DNA of 64,000 nucleotides from Atrina japonica (lineage: Eukaryota > Mollusca > Bivalvia > Pterioida > Pinnidae): the NCBI GenBank assembly GCA_030159075.1, contig BROG01000458.1:377501-441500 (forward strand), in the 5' to 3' direction. Both the position numbers and the translations under genes were made by a program. A model generated the notes under the pieces. That model was not told where the DNA came from. It saw only the letters and a list, made by a program, of their open reading frames with translations, and searched no databases. How positions within the stretch are numbered: the stretch's first letter is position 1; the number at the start of each line of letters is the position of its first letter. Below, in pieces: positions 1-12,117 of the stretch.

Positions 1-89
1 TGCGAAGAATGTACAGGCATCAAATAATCGAAATGCTATGTTCTATCATCATTGGTCATTTTCATTTTCAAATAAAATATCTGATATAC

Positions 90-165
90 TATTCACGTTG
101 AGTAAGTCTAATTTATAGAAACGATCGTCTCGAGCATTATAACAATGATATATCAATGCAAATAT
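90..165 (+). repeat. Degenerate hammerhead-type repeat fragment
   Basis: This stretch matches the repeated module seen at 17.4-17.9 kb (the box GAAACGATCGTC followed by a GAGC arm and ATTATAAC). The CTGATGA box has been lost, so it cannot be an active ribozyme. It is a relic of the same dispersed family. Confidence 0.5.
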
Positions 166-613
166 CAGAACTTTTGTTTATGGTTTCACAGGGAAACGGA
201 ATTTCTTGTTTCATGAAACGGTAACAATTTATCGCTTGTGTATCAAATTAAATACTAGTATAACGTATGGTTGGAAAATGAGTGCATATGGTCGTGAATA
301 TGAAATTTGTTTATTAATGAATATAATTATGTATTTATCTTAGTTACGATGTTTAAGATGCAGTTTTGCAATAAAGGATCACACTAAAAATTACATATTG
401 ACACCTTAGTAGACACGTGCAAATGAATATGCATACTTGTCAGAAAAAAGTGAGAAAATGTCCCCAAGAGTTAAAAAAAGTTCTGAATTCATCATCCATA
501 AGTCAACAATGAATAATATTTGCGCTACCATAAATTTTGTTTGGGGCCTTACCCTACTTCGACTACTAAAATAGCCTCAACAATTTCTTATGCAAATTGT
601 TAAAAGTTTAAAT

Positions 614-727
<114 letters not shown>

Positions 728-761
728 GTACCTGTATATTCGTGATTCCATGTTTGTATAA

Positions 762-816
762 TGAATATATAAAAAATCTCAGATACCAAAGTATAAATCT
801 TAAGAATGTCCAGAAA
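762..816 (-). repeat. 3' end fragment of dispersed RT element
   Basis: The bases around CAGATACCAAAGTATAAATC match the end of the minus-strand reverse-transcriptase remnant at 47,525-48,010. This is a short 3'-terminal relic, cut by the AT microsatellite beside it. Confidence 0.55.
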
Positions 817-823
817 ATATATA

Positions 824-909
<86 letters not shown>
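817..909. repeat. (AT)n microsatellite
   Basis: About 90 bp of AT dinucleotides. The 87-codon open frame across it is low-complexity Ile/Tyr and not a gene. Confidence 0.98.
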
Positions 910-910
<1 letters not shown>

Positions 911-1311
911 CGAAATTCTTTATTATTATTATTCTAAATGTTCATTTAGCAATTTACGCTATCTTCATTTGCTATCAATCTATACTTTTCAAAAGGGAAA
1001 AATAATATCTCGTGTTATTACACATCGTAGTCATCCACAATTATTTCTATACCCCCGCTGTCTCCTTTGATTGGCATTTTATTTATTAATGGTTGTCCTC
1101 GCTAATTTACCATTTTCAAATAAGTTCTCAGTGGCTTATGATAACTCATTATTTTTCTGTTAAAGGTTATGATTTGTCATTTGAAAATGGATCGAAATAC
1201 AACTAAACCAATTATTTGCTGTCCTTGTCAGCAATTTTGGAATGAGTATCGACAACCTGTTTCAATTTTGAGTCTTTATGAGAGAAATACGTCTTGATTA
1301 GAATTTGAATT

Positions 1312-1440
1312 GGACTTACGGGTTGTCACTGGTCGATAAACAATAACCACTCCTCTCTGAAATATGATCCCATATTTGGAGTTACCGAAGATCCGTGTTC
1401 ATCCAGTCCTCACTATGGTTTGTATTATCTACTGTACTTC
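1312..1440 (+). repeat. Degraded RT-element 3' region
   Basis: This resembles the segment after the RT remnants at 22,370-22,500 and 9,740-9,860 (GGTCGA, then GATCCCA, then GATCCGTGTTCATCCA). It lies within the large 5' intron or 3' flank of the minus-strand host gene. No coding potential remains. Confidence 0.45.
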
Positions 1441-1550
1441 CTAATGTTAAATTCTGTATTATTTGTACTTTAAATGTTTTCAACAATCTTGAAAATTTTC
1501 CCTGAAAAGATTTTACCTTTTGCTACATTGTACATAATGTCATAACATAC

Positions 1551-1667
1551 CTGATGAAGACAATCTGTTACAGTAATCACATTTCACTTTCTGTGTTGTT
1601 GGCCAAACTTTCAGCTCTCCATTCGAATCTGTCCATCGACAATTTTGATCGAAAGAGCAATCAACTA
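1551..1667 (-). CDS. Host gene exon 3, Cys-rich extracellular segment
   Basis: A 117-bp minus-strand exon bounded by an acceptor (ACAATTACAG) on its right side and a donor (GTATGTTATG) on its left. It encodes 38 residues with the pattern VDCSFDQNCRWTDSNG followed later by a CDYC motif, so four cysteines. The F-D-x-x-C-x-W arrangement resembles the start of MAM-like extracellular domains, but the exon is too short to assign. Its phase fits: exon 2 ends with one base of a codon and this exon supplies the other two (GTA, Val). It ends in phase 1, so at least one more exon is expected to the left; I could not find it in 1-1540. Product unrecognised; secreted or surface protein inferred. Confidence 0.6.
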
Positions 1668-2859
1668 CTGTAATTGTTTAAAAACACGACATGAGTCATT
1701 ATATTGCTGGCAGGTTTGCATTTAGACATGCAAAAGTTTTTAAAAATTTTAAAAGGTTGTAACCAGCTCTAGCAAACGCAGTCGCATGAGGTTCGAATTA
1801 TAAACGAAGAATCGGTAATCAAAGTTAAAGTTTGGTGAAACTTGTTAGGAAAACTTTGCTGAATATAACCTAAAACACTTAATTAAAGTGTGGTAGTCAT
1901 TTGATAAATAAAACAAACCTTTAATCTACACGTTGATCTTATACGATTATTTGACAACAAAAATTGTCAAACGTTTTTATATATACAATCGAGATATATT
2001 GAAATCGAAAGGGAATGATTGTTTTCTTTCAAATAAACAGGGGTTTCAAAATAGGCGGGTTATTATGCTTATGTAGAAATTTGGTCGAGGAATCAAAATC
2101 ATTTCAAATAAAGCAGGGTTTCACTGTAACAAGGTTCAATAAAGTGGGTTTAACTATATATTTATATATATTCATAGGATTAGATGTACGATAAAAATCG
2201 CGAAAATATAACATGTGTGAAATATGTGAACGTGTAACTTGCACTTCTGTTATATTGTCTTTTGACATATATCATCAGTTCACAAAATGATAAAAACAAA
2301 ACCTAATGTATCCGTGTATGGTCAAGCTAATTTAGAATTTTAATGTTACCACTATAAAAGCATAACATCAGGGGTGTATTCAGGCGATGGAAGAACGCCC
2401 CTAAAATTGACAAAAACTGTGACAAAATAGTTAATTATTCTATAAAAGGTGAAAAATTGATTACAAATGACAACATATACATATATTTCAGAGTCACGCC
2501 ACCTTTAACTTGTAATTCTGGATCCGTCCATTGCTATAAACATATAAGGGTTAAAGTAGAAAAACTGACTCAAATATTTCACATTGCTTGCAAATAAGAC
2601 ATTTTCAAATAGTGAATGTCAATTACAGCAGAATTATAAAATTGAACGAAGAAAATGTGAGATTAATGATAAATAAAAGACCAACTGTAACCTCTCTTGT
2701 TATAAAGATCTTTAATGATCAGAGATAATTACAATAAATTATTTTAAAATTACTGTTAAAAATATATCGTCATTGTCATTCATTGCTTTACATTATTGAT
2801 ATTCAAACTACGGAATCATTAAATAAAATCGTATCCGGATATCTATTATCTATTTAGGG

Positions 2860-3300
2860 TTCACCCTAAGACTTGTAATCCGAGTGGTGAAACTGAAATT
2901 CTGACAAGGGAATTGCCGATACCCTGACCGTTTTTGGAAAGCAGTTACATTCTAACCGTTTCCTTATACATGCAAATTTTAAATTAGCAGTTTAGTGACA
3001 GAAACGACTAAGTAAAAATGAAGAAGTACCAATTAATAATCGAAGCTAAAATCCATTAGAACACGACGAATTAGATGTGCAATTGTCTCAACATAAAGAA
3101 CAATTGCAAAACGGGATAGGACCAGGTGTCCGGAAGTAGTCAGCATCCTCTGCTGACATGCCACACCCGTCGCAAATGTTCCATGAAAACCTTTCTAGTA
3201 CGATGAACGGGTCAAATTCGGTGAAAAGGTCAAGTTTGGTGAAGAGGTCAAGTTCGGTGAAAAGCACGATTGGCGAAAATTATAGGCTTATGCTAGTCCC
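2860..3300 (+). repeat. Dispersed repeat shared with 50.1-50.34 kb
   Basis: The segment around TCCGGAAGTAGTCAGCATCC, GTCGCAAATGTTCCATG and GTTCGGTGAAAAG recurs, diverged, at 50,095-50,340, with a short piece at 17,320-17,370. The 72-codon frame here is not conserved between copies, so it is treated as non-coding repeat. It lies in the intron between host exons 2 and 3. Confidence 0.5.
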
Positions 3301-3786
3301 TACGTTTATCAATGACCAAATTACTGTGTTGAGAATACTAATGCCCTTAAAAATGGTAACACATTTGCCATTTTGATTGATAATATAAATACTACTTCAT
3401 TGTAAAAAATATTGACACTACTTCTTTTATGTTTCGTATTTAAAACACGGAGTTTTCAATTTCACCTACAAATGTTGTCTCGCAAAACAATTAGAATTAG
3501 AATTATTTTTAATATTGCAAATTAAACAATTTCCTTTGCTGAGATCAGTAACAATAAAAAAAACCGACATTGTAAGCATATAAATTTTGGCGATATCTTT
3601 TTAAATTGTCGTTTTCAAAAATGCATGTGTGAATGTTTATTCGTTGACAGAGCATTTACGAAACACTTTATCGGAATTTGACGTCATTACATAATCTGAT
3701 CATCATGAAAAGTACAAATCAATATAAGTAAATAGAATAATCCTATACTTTCATATTAAATTTGAATTATACAATTTCAACCATAC

Positions 3787-4055
3787 CTCCAGTGCCAACC
3801 AACAGTAGGGGAGACAATCCATATGATCGAGATACAACAAGTGCATTTCGCTCAGTTGTACTCTTCGTTGTCGAGGTGATGGGAGTCTTTATAACTACCT
3901 TCACAGTTGTGAATGGGAAACCATAACCTTGGCCTTTATCTAGATAACTGGTCACATTCAGTGTAACATTGCTTTTCTGTTTACAAATATCGGCGACATT
4001 CGTCAAACTGACACAGATATGACTAGATGAGTTTTCAATTCTTTCGTCAATTAAA
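3787..4055 (-). CDS. Host gene exon 2, glycosylated Thr-rich segment
   Basis: A 269-bp minus-strand exon with acceptor CTGTTTCAG at its right edge and donor GTATGG at its left. The first base completes a Ser codon left open by exon 1, and the frame is then open across the exon. It encodes about 89 residues with three N-glycosylation sequons (NSS, NVT, NVT), three cysteines and a Ser/Thr-rich linker (ITSTTKSTTE), typical of extracellular proteins. The exon ends after one base of a codon, matching the start of exon 3. No family was recognised. The tail SPLLLVGTG is mildly hydrophobic but too short for a membrane helix. Confidence 0.65.
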
Positions 4056-4515
4056 CTGAAACAGATAAAATCAGTAATGAATAACAATAAATTGTTAGGT
4101 CAATTTAATGTAATTTATGAAAATAAAAGTCTCATTATCGACCATATTTCAACTTTTCACTGTGTGCAATATAAAATACATATATCAAAGTCCATACATT
4201 CATATAAACACGATAAAAATTCGATAGGACGGAACAGGTACTGTGTAGGATCAAGTATCCCCTGATTAATTAAGTGATCTTTATTCATGTAGTCAATAAC
4301 ATAAGCTTTGATAACTGGAAACGACCATGATAATCTTTGATAAAACGTGAGTGTTCGTTTAGCAGGATTACAAATCAGACCTTAAATCTATCAATATAGG
4401 GACCGAAATGTCTTGGAATTTCGGAAAACACTTCAAATCAAATAGCTTTGTTGAGGACTGGACGCAAAAGGACTCGAATCCATTGGAATGTACCAATGAT
4501 ACATGTACATGTATT

Positions 4516-4682
<167 letters not shown>

Positions 4683-4815
4683 TTAGATGTAGGATCTCAG
4701 CTATAACCATAAACTTTTATTATGTAATCGGACATCAAATTTTTTATAAAATATATGATAAAGTATTTCAAATATAAGATTTTGTAAAAGATTCTACATT
4801 GATCAAATCACATAC

Positions 4816-5177
4816 CTTCCACATGTATCCGATAAATGCACAAATATTCTAAATAAGGAATGAGTACCTCCGAATGAATTGATATCTTTTTTCTCCGAGG
4901 GACGTACTAAACACTGTGCTTGCTGGCGATAATTGTCATTATGTCTCCCTTCTGTATTATTGATTTCTAGGAAATCACTATCACACCCAATTATAAGAAA
5001 AATGTCTTCAACGGTCTTTCCTACGGAACATAATCCTTCCTCCAGAGTTAAAAATGTAAACACTTCTTCGTCGAAAGATAGCCCATCTTCTAACGATTTT
5101 GAATGTACATTTAACAACGGTATTGTGATAAGCGGTAAAAGAAACTGTTGTAACACATTCATTAGGTTGACTGCCAT
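4816..5177 (-). CDS. Host gene exon 1, signal peptide of secreted protein
   Basis: Minus-strand first coding exon: the ATG at 5177 opens 120 codons plus two bases, ending at donor GTATGTG (4811-4815). Residues 1-26 form a clear signal peptide with hydrophobic core FLLPLITIPLL. The mature part is acidic, with cysteines and an NNT glycosylation sequon, and ends SDTCG. Joined to exon 2 (3787-4055), the split codon becomes Ser with no frame break, and exon 3 (1551-1667) is likewise in phase, which is strong evidence for one spliced gene. A TATATCA-like stretch lies about 45-55 bp upstream of the ATG. Function unknown; likely secreted or the ectodomain of a receptor. Confidence 0.7.
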
Positions 5178-5268
5178 TAATAATATTGTTAACAGAAATC
5201 AAATGAACGATAATGTTTACACTGATATATGAGTTACGTTGGAAGTGGAATGCGTGACGCGTTTTCAA

Positions 5269-8200
5269 TAGCGTGAAATATACATAGTCATTTGAATCCG
5301 GACTACACGCAACATAATTATAAAACAGTGTTCATTTTATTCAAATGAACATGCTTATGTTACATTCCTCTTTAACGTTTGGGTTTGTTTTTCTTCTTTG
5401 AAACTTTTAAGGTGTCAACTTTAAAAACAAGAAATTGAAAACAAGTTCGCAACTGTTTTGAATCCGTATTTAATACAGAGAGCAATCAATACATAGAACT
5501 ACGCAATGCTAAATACAATGTGACGAGCTGGAGCATACAGCGATTGCTAAATTTGATACTGAGCAATATGTTTATGATCATCTTCCATCATATGTAGTTT
5601 AATATACCTGTTTATCCAATAAACGATCAACAATTGTCAGTACGTTAGACAACAGAAAATATTAATGTATTCATATTTCAAAATCAAGTGAAAATTATAC
5701 TTGACATTTCGTAACATATGACTAATTAAGTAATATATGTAAATGTTTGTTTTGTTAATTGCTTTTGATTTGTTGTTGTTGCTGTTGTTGTTGTTTTTTT
5801 CTTGTGTTAAACACCGCACTCATCTTTCCATCTATACATACCCCCAAATAATACGCCAAAATACTCGGTAAACACGCCTTTGTTACTGAAAAATGTTCCT
5901 TTTCTTTCAGACTATTTTGCAAAAAAGAAGCTTTGCTATGGTAAGGCTAAATAAGGAATAAATCATTGTGAATATTTCGAACAGAAAAGATTTATGTCAT
6001 TTGCCATAAAAATGGATAAACTAATAAAGGTTAGATGAAGTTTCAGATACTGCAAAACTGGACAAAGTATACACGTAACCCGGTTTACACAAACGTGCAT
6101 TGTAAGTCCTTACACATCAGTCATTTTTACAATGCAAAGCTGTCATTTACTGCATAACTTCAAACCTAACGAAACTAGTTTCTAATCATTTTAAAAACCA
6201 GAAACCAAAACCGAAAGGAGTTTTCTGTCAATAAATTCGCCTTTTCTTTTTGTTTTGTTAAGAAATCAATATTTTCATCAACCAAAATAGATTCTTTGCA
6301 TTCTATGTATATAAAGTTATAATTATCAGTTATCAGTTGCATGGTGGTTGTCCATTTTAAGCCGTGGGTGATAATCTGATTACAAAGTGCCCGGATGAAG
6401 ACAACTGACCACCTACGTAAACACTGATAATGTTTTCCACATTCCCTGATAGTAAGGATCGAACACTCGCTGAAATGATATTAGGAAATATTTGAAATCA
6501 AGAACCTCTTATCACTGGATAACGGTGTCCAATGGCATCGACTTGCGCTAGATAAAAGGATCCCAATGCACTGCCACAGTTAATTTCGTGTAAAGAAATA
6601 GGTCAAAAGCAAAATCGATGTAGGTAAAGTAAGGGTGTTCATGCCATCCTTTTTTATTTTGTATTGTACATATACCTAAACTACACGATATTTCTGTCAT
6701 ATAGCAAACATTTCCATGTCCATGGGCTGACTAGATGCAAAAGTATGCACACAGAAGCATATGACGTAGTTCGAAGTGCGAACTCGAAACTTCGTTCTTC
6801 ATAAAAAACGGTTATGTTTGTTGTGACGTTTTAATGGTGATTTAGACAAGTTATATGGAGGCGTTTAATGGTGGCGTGGAGAATCTAATAAATGAATGTG
6901 ATCGATGGATGCATGTGATTGAAATACACATATATATATATACAGATAACCATGTAAATATATGAATATATAGGTTTTTTTTCAATCAGGCAAGTAACTC
7001 ATCCTTTTAAATGCATTTACGTATGGATTTACTGTGTACTGTTATATGACACTTACAAATATAACTCGAGATAACAGATGCCCTGTTACAGATGCCCTGT
7101 TGAATCATAAATTTAGATTTAGTCTTCTAATTAGCCTTGTTTGTCATCGTAAACTGTCCCCCCACTTGAAATAACTATTATGTATTCTTCTCGCATTACG
7201 TTCAAATGTAATAGGCATTAGTTTATGCATCCCTTGTCAATATCGCATTATCTAGCCGTGTGATTGATTCTTTTGTCAGGAAAGTTTTATTGTGATTTTG
7301 GGTTAACGGATGATAATACGTCGTGGAAAGAGTTGAATTGATTGTTCCAACGGATATGATGACCGCAAATTTGACCCTTGTATTTGACCTCAAATTGATA
7401 TAACTTTACTGCTTATATTTGCTAGATAAATACATATTTATCTGAAGGAATAGAAATATGTTTATCCTCATGAGTATTAGTGAGTGTTTGATAGCAATGG
7501 AAATTTTATATCTGTCCGAATTTTACCCGGATGCAATATGAATGGCAATAAATATGCAAACACCAAAACATTCACAGGTTATTCTGGACAACTGAACTAA
7601 ATCAAAAGTTTTGTCCGCCCCCGCATTCACATATGTGCATAAGAGGTCTACTTGTCCTGGACCAATAGTCAGTTACAAATCAAAGAAATTTTCTTTATAC
7701 ACTAAAACCTCTTATTCTTATATTTGTGCAAAGTGATTTGGTCTTATGTGATAAAAATTAACTTTTCTGTAGCCAAAGTATATGGAGGGAATGGGACCAT
7801 TTTGGCTTATGTTCTGTAACTATAGTCGGGTATGTTTTCCTGTGCATTCTGGGGCGCACCACAGGATCGTTTTTAAGTTAAAAAATAAATTAAATAGAAG
7901 ACAAATAAAAATGAATTATTTTCTCATACGACGTTTTTTTTTCTATTTTTAACTTTTTGCCCTCACTTCCCCCACCAACAGAAACAGATGCTGGAGAAGA
8001 TCCAAGCTAAACTTCGTTCTATTTCGTTTTGGGTATGTACTATGACAAAATGCTCTTCCTAATATTTCATTATGATGTCCAACAGCAGACGACGATTCTA
8101 AACAAATATCACAAAATTACGTTCTACATTTTCAATGTGTATATGACTATTGTGTTCGATACCAAAAGTTGGACCATCCCGTTATATCAGTTTACATAAC

Positions 8201-9060
8201 TGCGTGTTTTAATTATCTCCAATAAACTTATACATAAATCAAATTATAACTACATGTAAACATGTTAAATATCTAAAACGCACGGTATGTACTTTAAATG
8301 TATTTTAAATACAAAATAATTAATAAGGTACGTTTTTTCATATTTCCATACTAAAATCTCGATGTTTTTGTGGAATCGTTATCACACTCTTAAATACTGC
8401 AGATTCGAATTAGTGCAATGTTAACACTGAACAAATTATCATTTGTTTGAATATTCATCATTCCTTTCCAAAATCTTCGCTACATTGAACAAGTTGTTGT
8501 CCCATTTATATGCAAGTCAACATATGGTTTCCACCATCTTCCATTTCCGCTGTTGGTGTTCATTTTAATATTGGTCTTTCGGTAGTTTCGTTTTTGTTTA
8601 TATATATATATTATTTAATATAATATAAAATAAATTATTTTCGTTTACTTTTTATCGCTATTTTTGGCTGTTAGTTTCACTTGTCTTATGAGTTCATATT
8701 CTTGTTTTTTTTTTAAACCGAGCAAGTGAGCATATACGTCGTTTGCTCGTCTCTTATCATTGATGTAATCAACTTCTTCACGGTATTCTAACGAGACTTT
8801 ACAGCAAGCTAGTACTCAAAGTTTGTGTTTTTCGGTCACATTTGGTTCGAAATAGGTTCGAAAGAGTAACATCTTTGGAAATACATGCATTGTGCCCCAG
8901 AACCACTGCATCAATTGGAAAACTATTTGCATCTTGATGGTCTACATGGATATATGATTCGAGAAAATCGGAAAATAAATGTTGGTGCGGCAATTTGCAT
9001 TATGTCAGTCACTCTGGTTATCCTTATGGTGTATATTAAAGTAGTTCAGAAGATAAGTCA
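5269..9060. other. Gene-free AT-rich interval
   Basis: I see no convincing exon or RNA gene here. Around 5,760-5,800 there is a short TTG/TTGCTG-type run. Around 8,900-8,980 a stretch (AACCACTGCATCAATTGGAA, then ATCGGAAAATAAA) matches the repeat units at 36.7-38.15 kb, so it is a fragment of that family; the small open frames over it are not genes. Confidence 0.6.
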
Positions 9061-9069
9061 AAATCATTA

Positions 9070-9245
9070 ACATAATACCAAAGTTATAGTTTTGCCAAAA
9101 CAAAAATGCCAAAGACCAACGTTTCGGTCCATAAGACATCGTCAGGTGACCTCTGATTTGTGATATATGTAGAGTTCAGAAACAGAAAGTGGTATAAGAC
9201 AGGGCTAAATAATGATATAAATGTATTCCCAAATCCGTCTAAATG
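9070..9245 (-). repeat. Degraded hammerhead-like retroelement tail
   Basis: On the minus strand this reads CTGACGA, a short hairpin, then GAAACGTTGGTC and the TTTGGCATTTTTG tail, with AAATCCGTCTAA at its other edge as in the 17.4-kb units. The conserved boxes of a hammerhead core are present, but the flanking arms do not pair, so it is probably inactive. It is a relative of the elements at 11.2, 17.4 and 32.3 kb. Confidence 0.45.
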
Positions 9246-9279
9246 AAATCAATGTAAAAGTATGAAATACATGTACATG

Positions 9280-9900
9280 AAATCGCAATATATCCCAACG
9301 AACTAGAAATAATAGAATTAAGGACACATGCTTCCTATTTGGACATTTAGCTTACTATAGACATTGATAACCAGGATATACGATTTCGTCTTTCCCATCG
9401 TAAAATTTCCACATTTAAGTTACGACATCCCTCAATCAAGTTCATATGGTGTTATATCTCACAAATGTCCGCTATGCCAGTGCATGTTCAACATACGAAC
9501 ATTTCATATACAGTGGTAGACTACTTACTGAAAAAAATTTGGGACAGGGTTATCGAAAATCCCGTTTGATGTTAACGTTACACATACTTCACGGTCGGTA
9601 TAATTAGTCTTGTTTGTGATTACTCTGTTTCACTAAATGAAATGTTGAGTAACCTGTTCGATAGCGGTCATTCAGTCGTCTGTACCAATTGTGAGAGGAT
9701 TTCTTTATCGCCTGTTTTATTTGATTTTGACTGTGGACTCACGGCGGGTGTGATCGGTCAAAAAGGGATGCTTACTCATTTATGGCACATGATCCCACCT
9801 ATGCATTTCTAGAGTTCCGTGTTCGTCCAATATCGCCATATATGAATATGTATTATGGACATCCTGTAGATTTATACTTTGTTATCTGATATTTGATACT
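9280..9900 (+). pseudogene. Reverse transcriptase remnant, C-terminal part
   Basis: Degenerate copy of the sequence at 21,940-22,530. Shared landmarks are TATCCCAACGAACTAGAAAT, the TTTCCCATCGTAAA-TTTCCACATTTAAG block, TATCGAAAATCCCGTTTGATG and the trailing GTGATCGGTCA. The frame is destroyed by stops. It is the 3' end of a retroelement whose RT box survives only in the copy at 23.9-24.45 kb. No function is expected. Confidence 0.6.
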
Positions 9901-9987
9901 GATGTCTTGTGATATAGCGAAGATTTACCGTCCTTTTGATATCAAATAAGTTAATGTGTATAACGTGGAGGTAGTTTGAACTTAATT

Positions 9988-9988
<1 letters not shown>

Positions 9989-10042
<54 letters not shown>
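9989..10042. repeat. (GT)n microsatellite
   Basis: 54 bp of GT. Around it (10,000-10,560) three loosely similar blocks recur about every 210-230 bp, sharing a GTTGCTCTGGGATT-like piece and a GTGCTG piece, suggesting an old short tandem duplication. Confidence 0.95.
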
Positions 10043-10046
<4 letters not shown>

Positions 10047-10582
10047 ACCTTGCTGTACATTGCAAATTTTACGTTTTTCTACATTCATGCAAAACATGCA
10101 TGTTAAAACACTGTTGCCCTGGGATTTAAACAATCATAGCTATAAAACATGATATCGTATTTATTTTCATGGTAGTTTGAATTTTATTGACATGTGCGTG
10201 TGCAGCGTGCTGTACAGTGTAATACGTACACTTTACATTCATTCCAAAACTTAAAACACTGTTGCTCTGGGATTAAATAAATAAATCATTTTCATAAAGC
10301 ACCACCGTCATAAAATATTATCTCTTATCTATTATCATGGTGGTGTCATTTGTTTACGTTGAATTTGAAAATTCACTTTTAAATTTTCAATATAGAAGCT
10401 AGTAAATGACAGTAGTTTGTATGTGTGGAGCGTGCTGGATATTTACTCTACATTCATGCAACCGTTAAAATACTGAAGCTCTGGGATTAAAAAAATCATT
10501 TTCATGAGACATCTCCCATTCATAAAACAGGATCTCATATCTATTGTCATTTTTCACAATGAAAACCTTATTTTTAGTTTAA

Positions 10583-10940
10583 AGGGGCATTAGCTGCGAT
10601 TACCCCCTAAAATTACTTCGATTTTTTCTACATTTACTACTTAAACTAAACACAGACATAAAAAATATTATATTCCTATGTATTTTGTGAAAATAATAAT
10701 GTCAGGTCCAGTGTGGTGTTCATATACAAATAGTAAGACTGATTTAATCAGTTGCAAGTGAAAAGTGCCAAACCAGGGCTTCTCAAGCAATTTTTAAAAA
10801 ATATATAGAAATTTTAGAGTTTTTATGCCTGTGCATATCTCTCTTTTTTTATTTTTTTATTTATTTATTTATTTATTTATTTATTGTTATTGCATATTAA
10901 TCTTAAGTAGTAAAAAAGGTAGAAAAAGGCTAATGCCCCT
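10583..10940. mobile_element. MITE with TTAA target duplication
   Basis: A 358-bp element with perfect terminal inverted repeats (AGGGGCATTAGC at the left, its complement at the right) flanked on both sides by TTAA (10,579-10,582 and 10,941-10,944). TTAA duplication is the hallmark of piggyBac-type transposons, so a non-autonomous piggyBac-like MITE is inferred. Related copies are at 18,269-18,610, 30,992-31,867 and, truncated, near 50.7-50.9 and 52.16-52.31 kb. An ATTT run lies inside at about 10,851-10,884. No coding capacity. Confidence 0.8.
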
Positions 10941-11194
10941 TTAATTAACTATATCAAAAGTGAATACCTTGGGGGAGCGGAGTAACCTATTGATTATAAT
11001 ACTCCAGATTCTACTCCCTTTTCGGTTATGACAAGCTCCACGAGAAAAGCGTTTTATTCTCCACTGGATACTCTCCTGGGTACGAACGACCACTCTTGCC
11101 AGTGTAATTATGATGTACGTATTACCTAAAATTTAAACTCATTCAGATCAAGAGAGAATTCATGACACTCCAGCCATGGATTTTACTTTTAACA

Positions 11195-11350
11195 TGTAAA
11201 TATTATAAACATAAAACCAAAGTTATAATGCTCAAGACGATCATGTCTGTCAATTAGACTTCATCGGTTGAGTTCCAACTTAAAATATTATTTTCTTAAG
11301 AGAAGAGGTATCATACAAGGCCAAATAATAAATCTAAAAGCATAACCAAA
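11195..11350 (-). repeat. Inverted degenerate hammerhead-unit copy
   Basis: The minus strand matches the 17.4-17.9-kb unit: AACTCAACCGATGAAGTC, a short hairpin, then GATCGTCTTGAG, and beyond it the ATACCTCTTCTC and ATCCGTCTAAG landmarks. CTGATGA has become CCGATGA and GAAA has become GACA, so catalytic residues are lost. Confidence 0.6.
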
Positions 11351-11608
11351 TCCGTCTAAGAGTAACCTCTTTAAAAAGATGACTTTCTTATGACACTTAC
11401 ATTCAGTTAATATGCTTTTAGTCATTTAGACATGTAACAATATTGTGAGATCAGACAAACATTAAGCTTAAAATGAATTATGAGGCTTAATTACCTCAAT
11501 GCATTAACGATATCTAAAATTAATAGAGCGAATCACCGCTTCTGTATACTTGCTTCCTGGTTTTAAATAGTCATATATAGACATGGCATGTTAAATTGAG
11601 GTTATTTG

Positions 11609-11748
11609 TGTAATAATGGTCATTTAGACCATATATGCTCAGAAACACTGCAATACTCACACGAAAACAGCATGGACGTTTTCTGCATTATTCAACAAAA
11701 GCAACTAACAGTCGAACCAATAACGGATCTCTAGATCCGGATACTACA
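11609..11748 (-). repeat. 3' LTR of Ty3/gypsy element
   Basis: 140 bp, TG...CA ends. Differs from the other LTR by one indel and two substitutions. It carries two short perfect hairpins, ATGGTC/GACCAT near one end and CGGATCT/AGATCCG near the other. The AATAAA present in the 5' LTR is altered to AATAAT here. Confidence 0.92.
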
Positions 11749-11766
11749 TTCACCCTTCCCTTTTAA
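11749..11766 (-). other. Polypurine tract of LTR element
   Basis: Directly inside the 3' LTR the minus strand reads AAAAGGGAAGGGTGAA, a nearly pure purine run as expected for plus-strand priming. The stretch between here and the integrase stop (about 11,767-12,117) shows no gene. Confidence 0.75.
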
Positions 11767-12117
11767 ACAGATTGTATTCAAATTAAATTCACAGTTCATA
11801 ATGAATGTTGTTATGTTTTAGCATTAAGCGAACAACTTATTGTTCAAAGTCAGTGTCACTTTTGATTGTCTATGAGTTTACTTCCTGAAATAAAGTCATT
11901 CAAAATTCAATGAATATCAAATGCTATCATTTACTAATGATTTAGAGTGATCAGGCAAAATTGTAATATATCTGGAGTATATGTTGACTAGAACAAATTG
12001 ATTATAGAAGCACATGTAAAATATAATGTGAAATAGGCTTCCTGCCTAAAAGGAAAATAAGATATGTAGTAGTCTTGAGGATTATTATGCCTCGGCACTA
12101 TCTACTACTAAACACAT

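Noticed and set aside
8799..9070. Two overlapping frames, one with a hydrophobic stretch
   Set aside because: The sequence matches a fragment of the 36.7-38.15-kb dispersed repeat.
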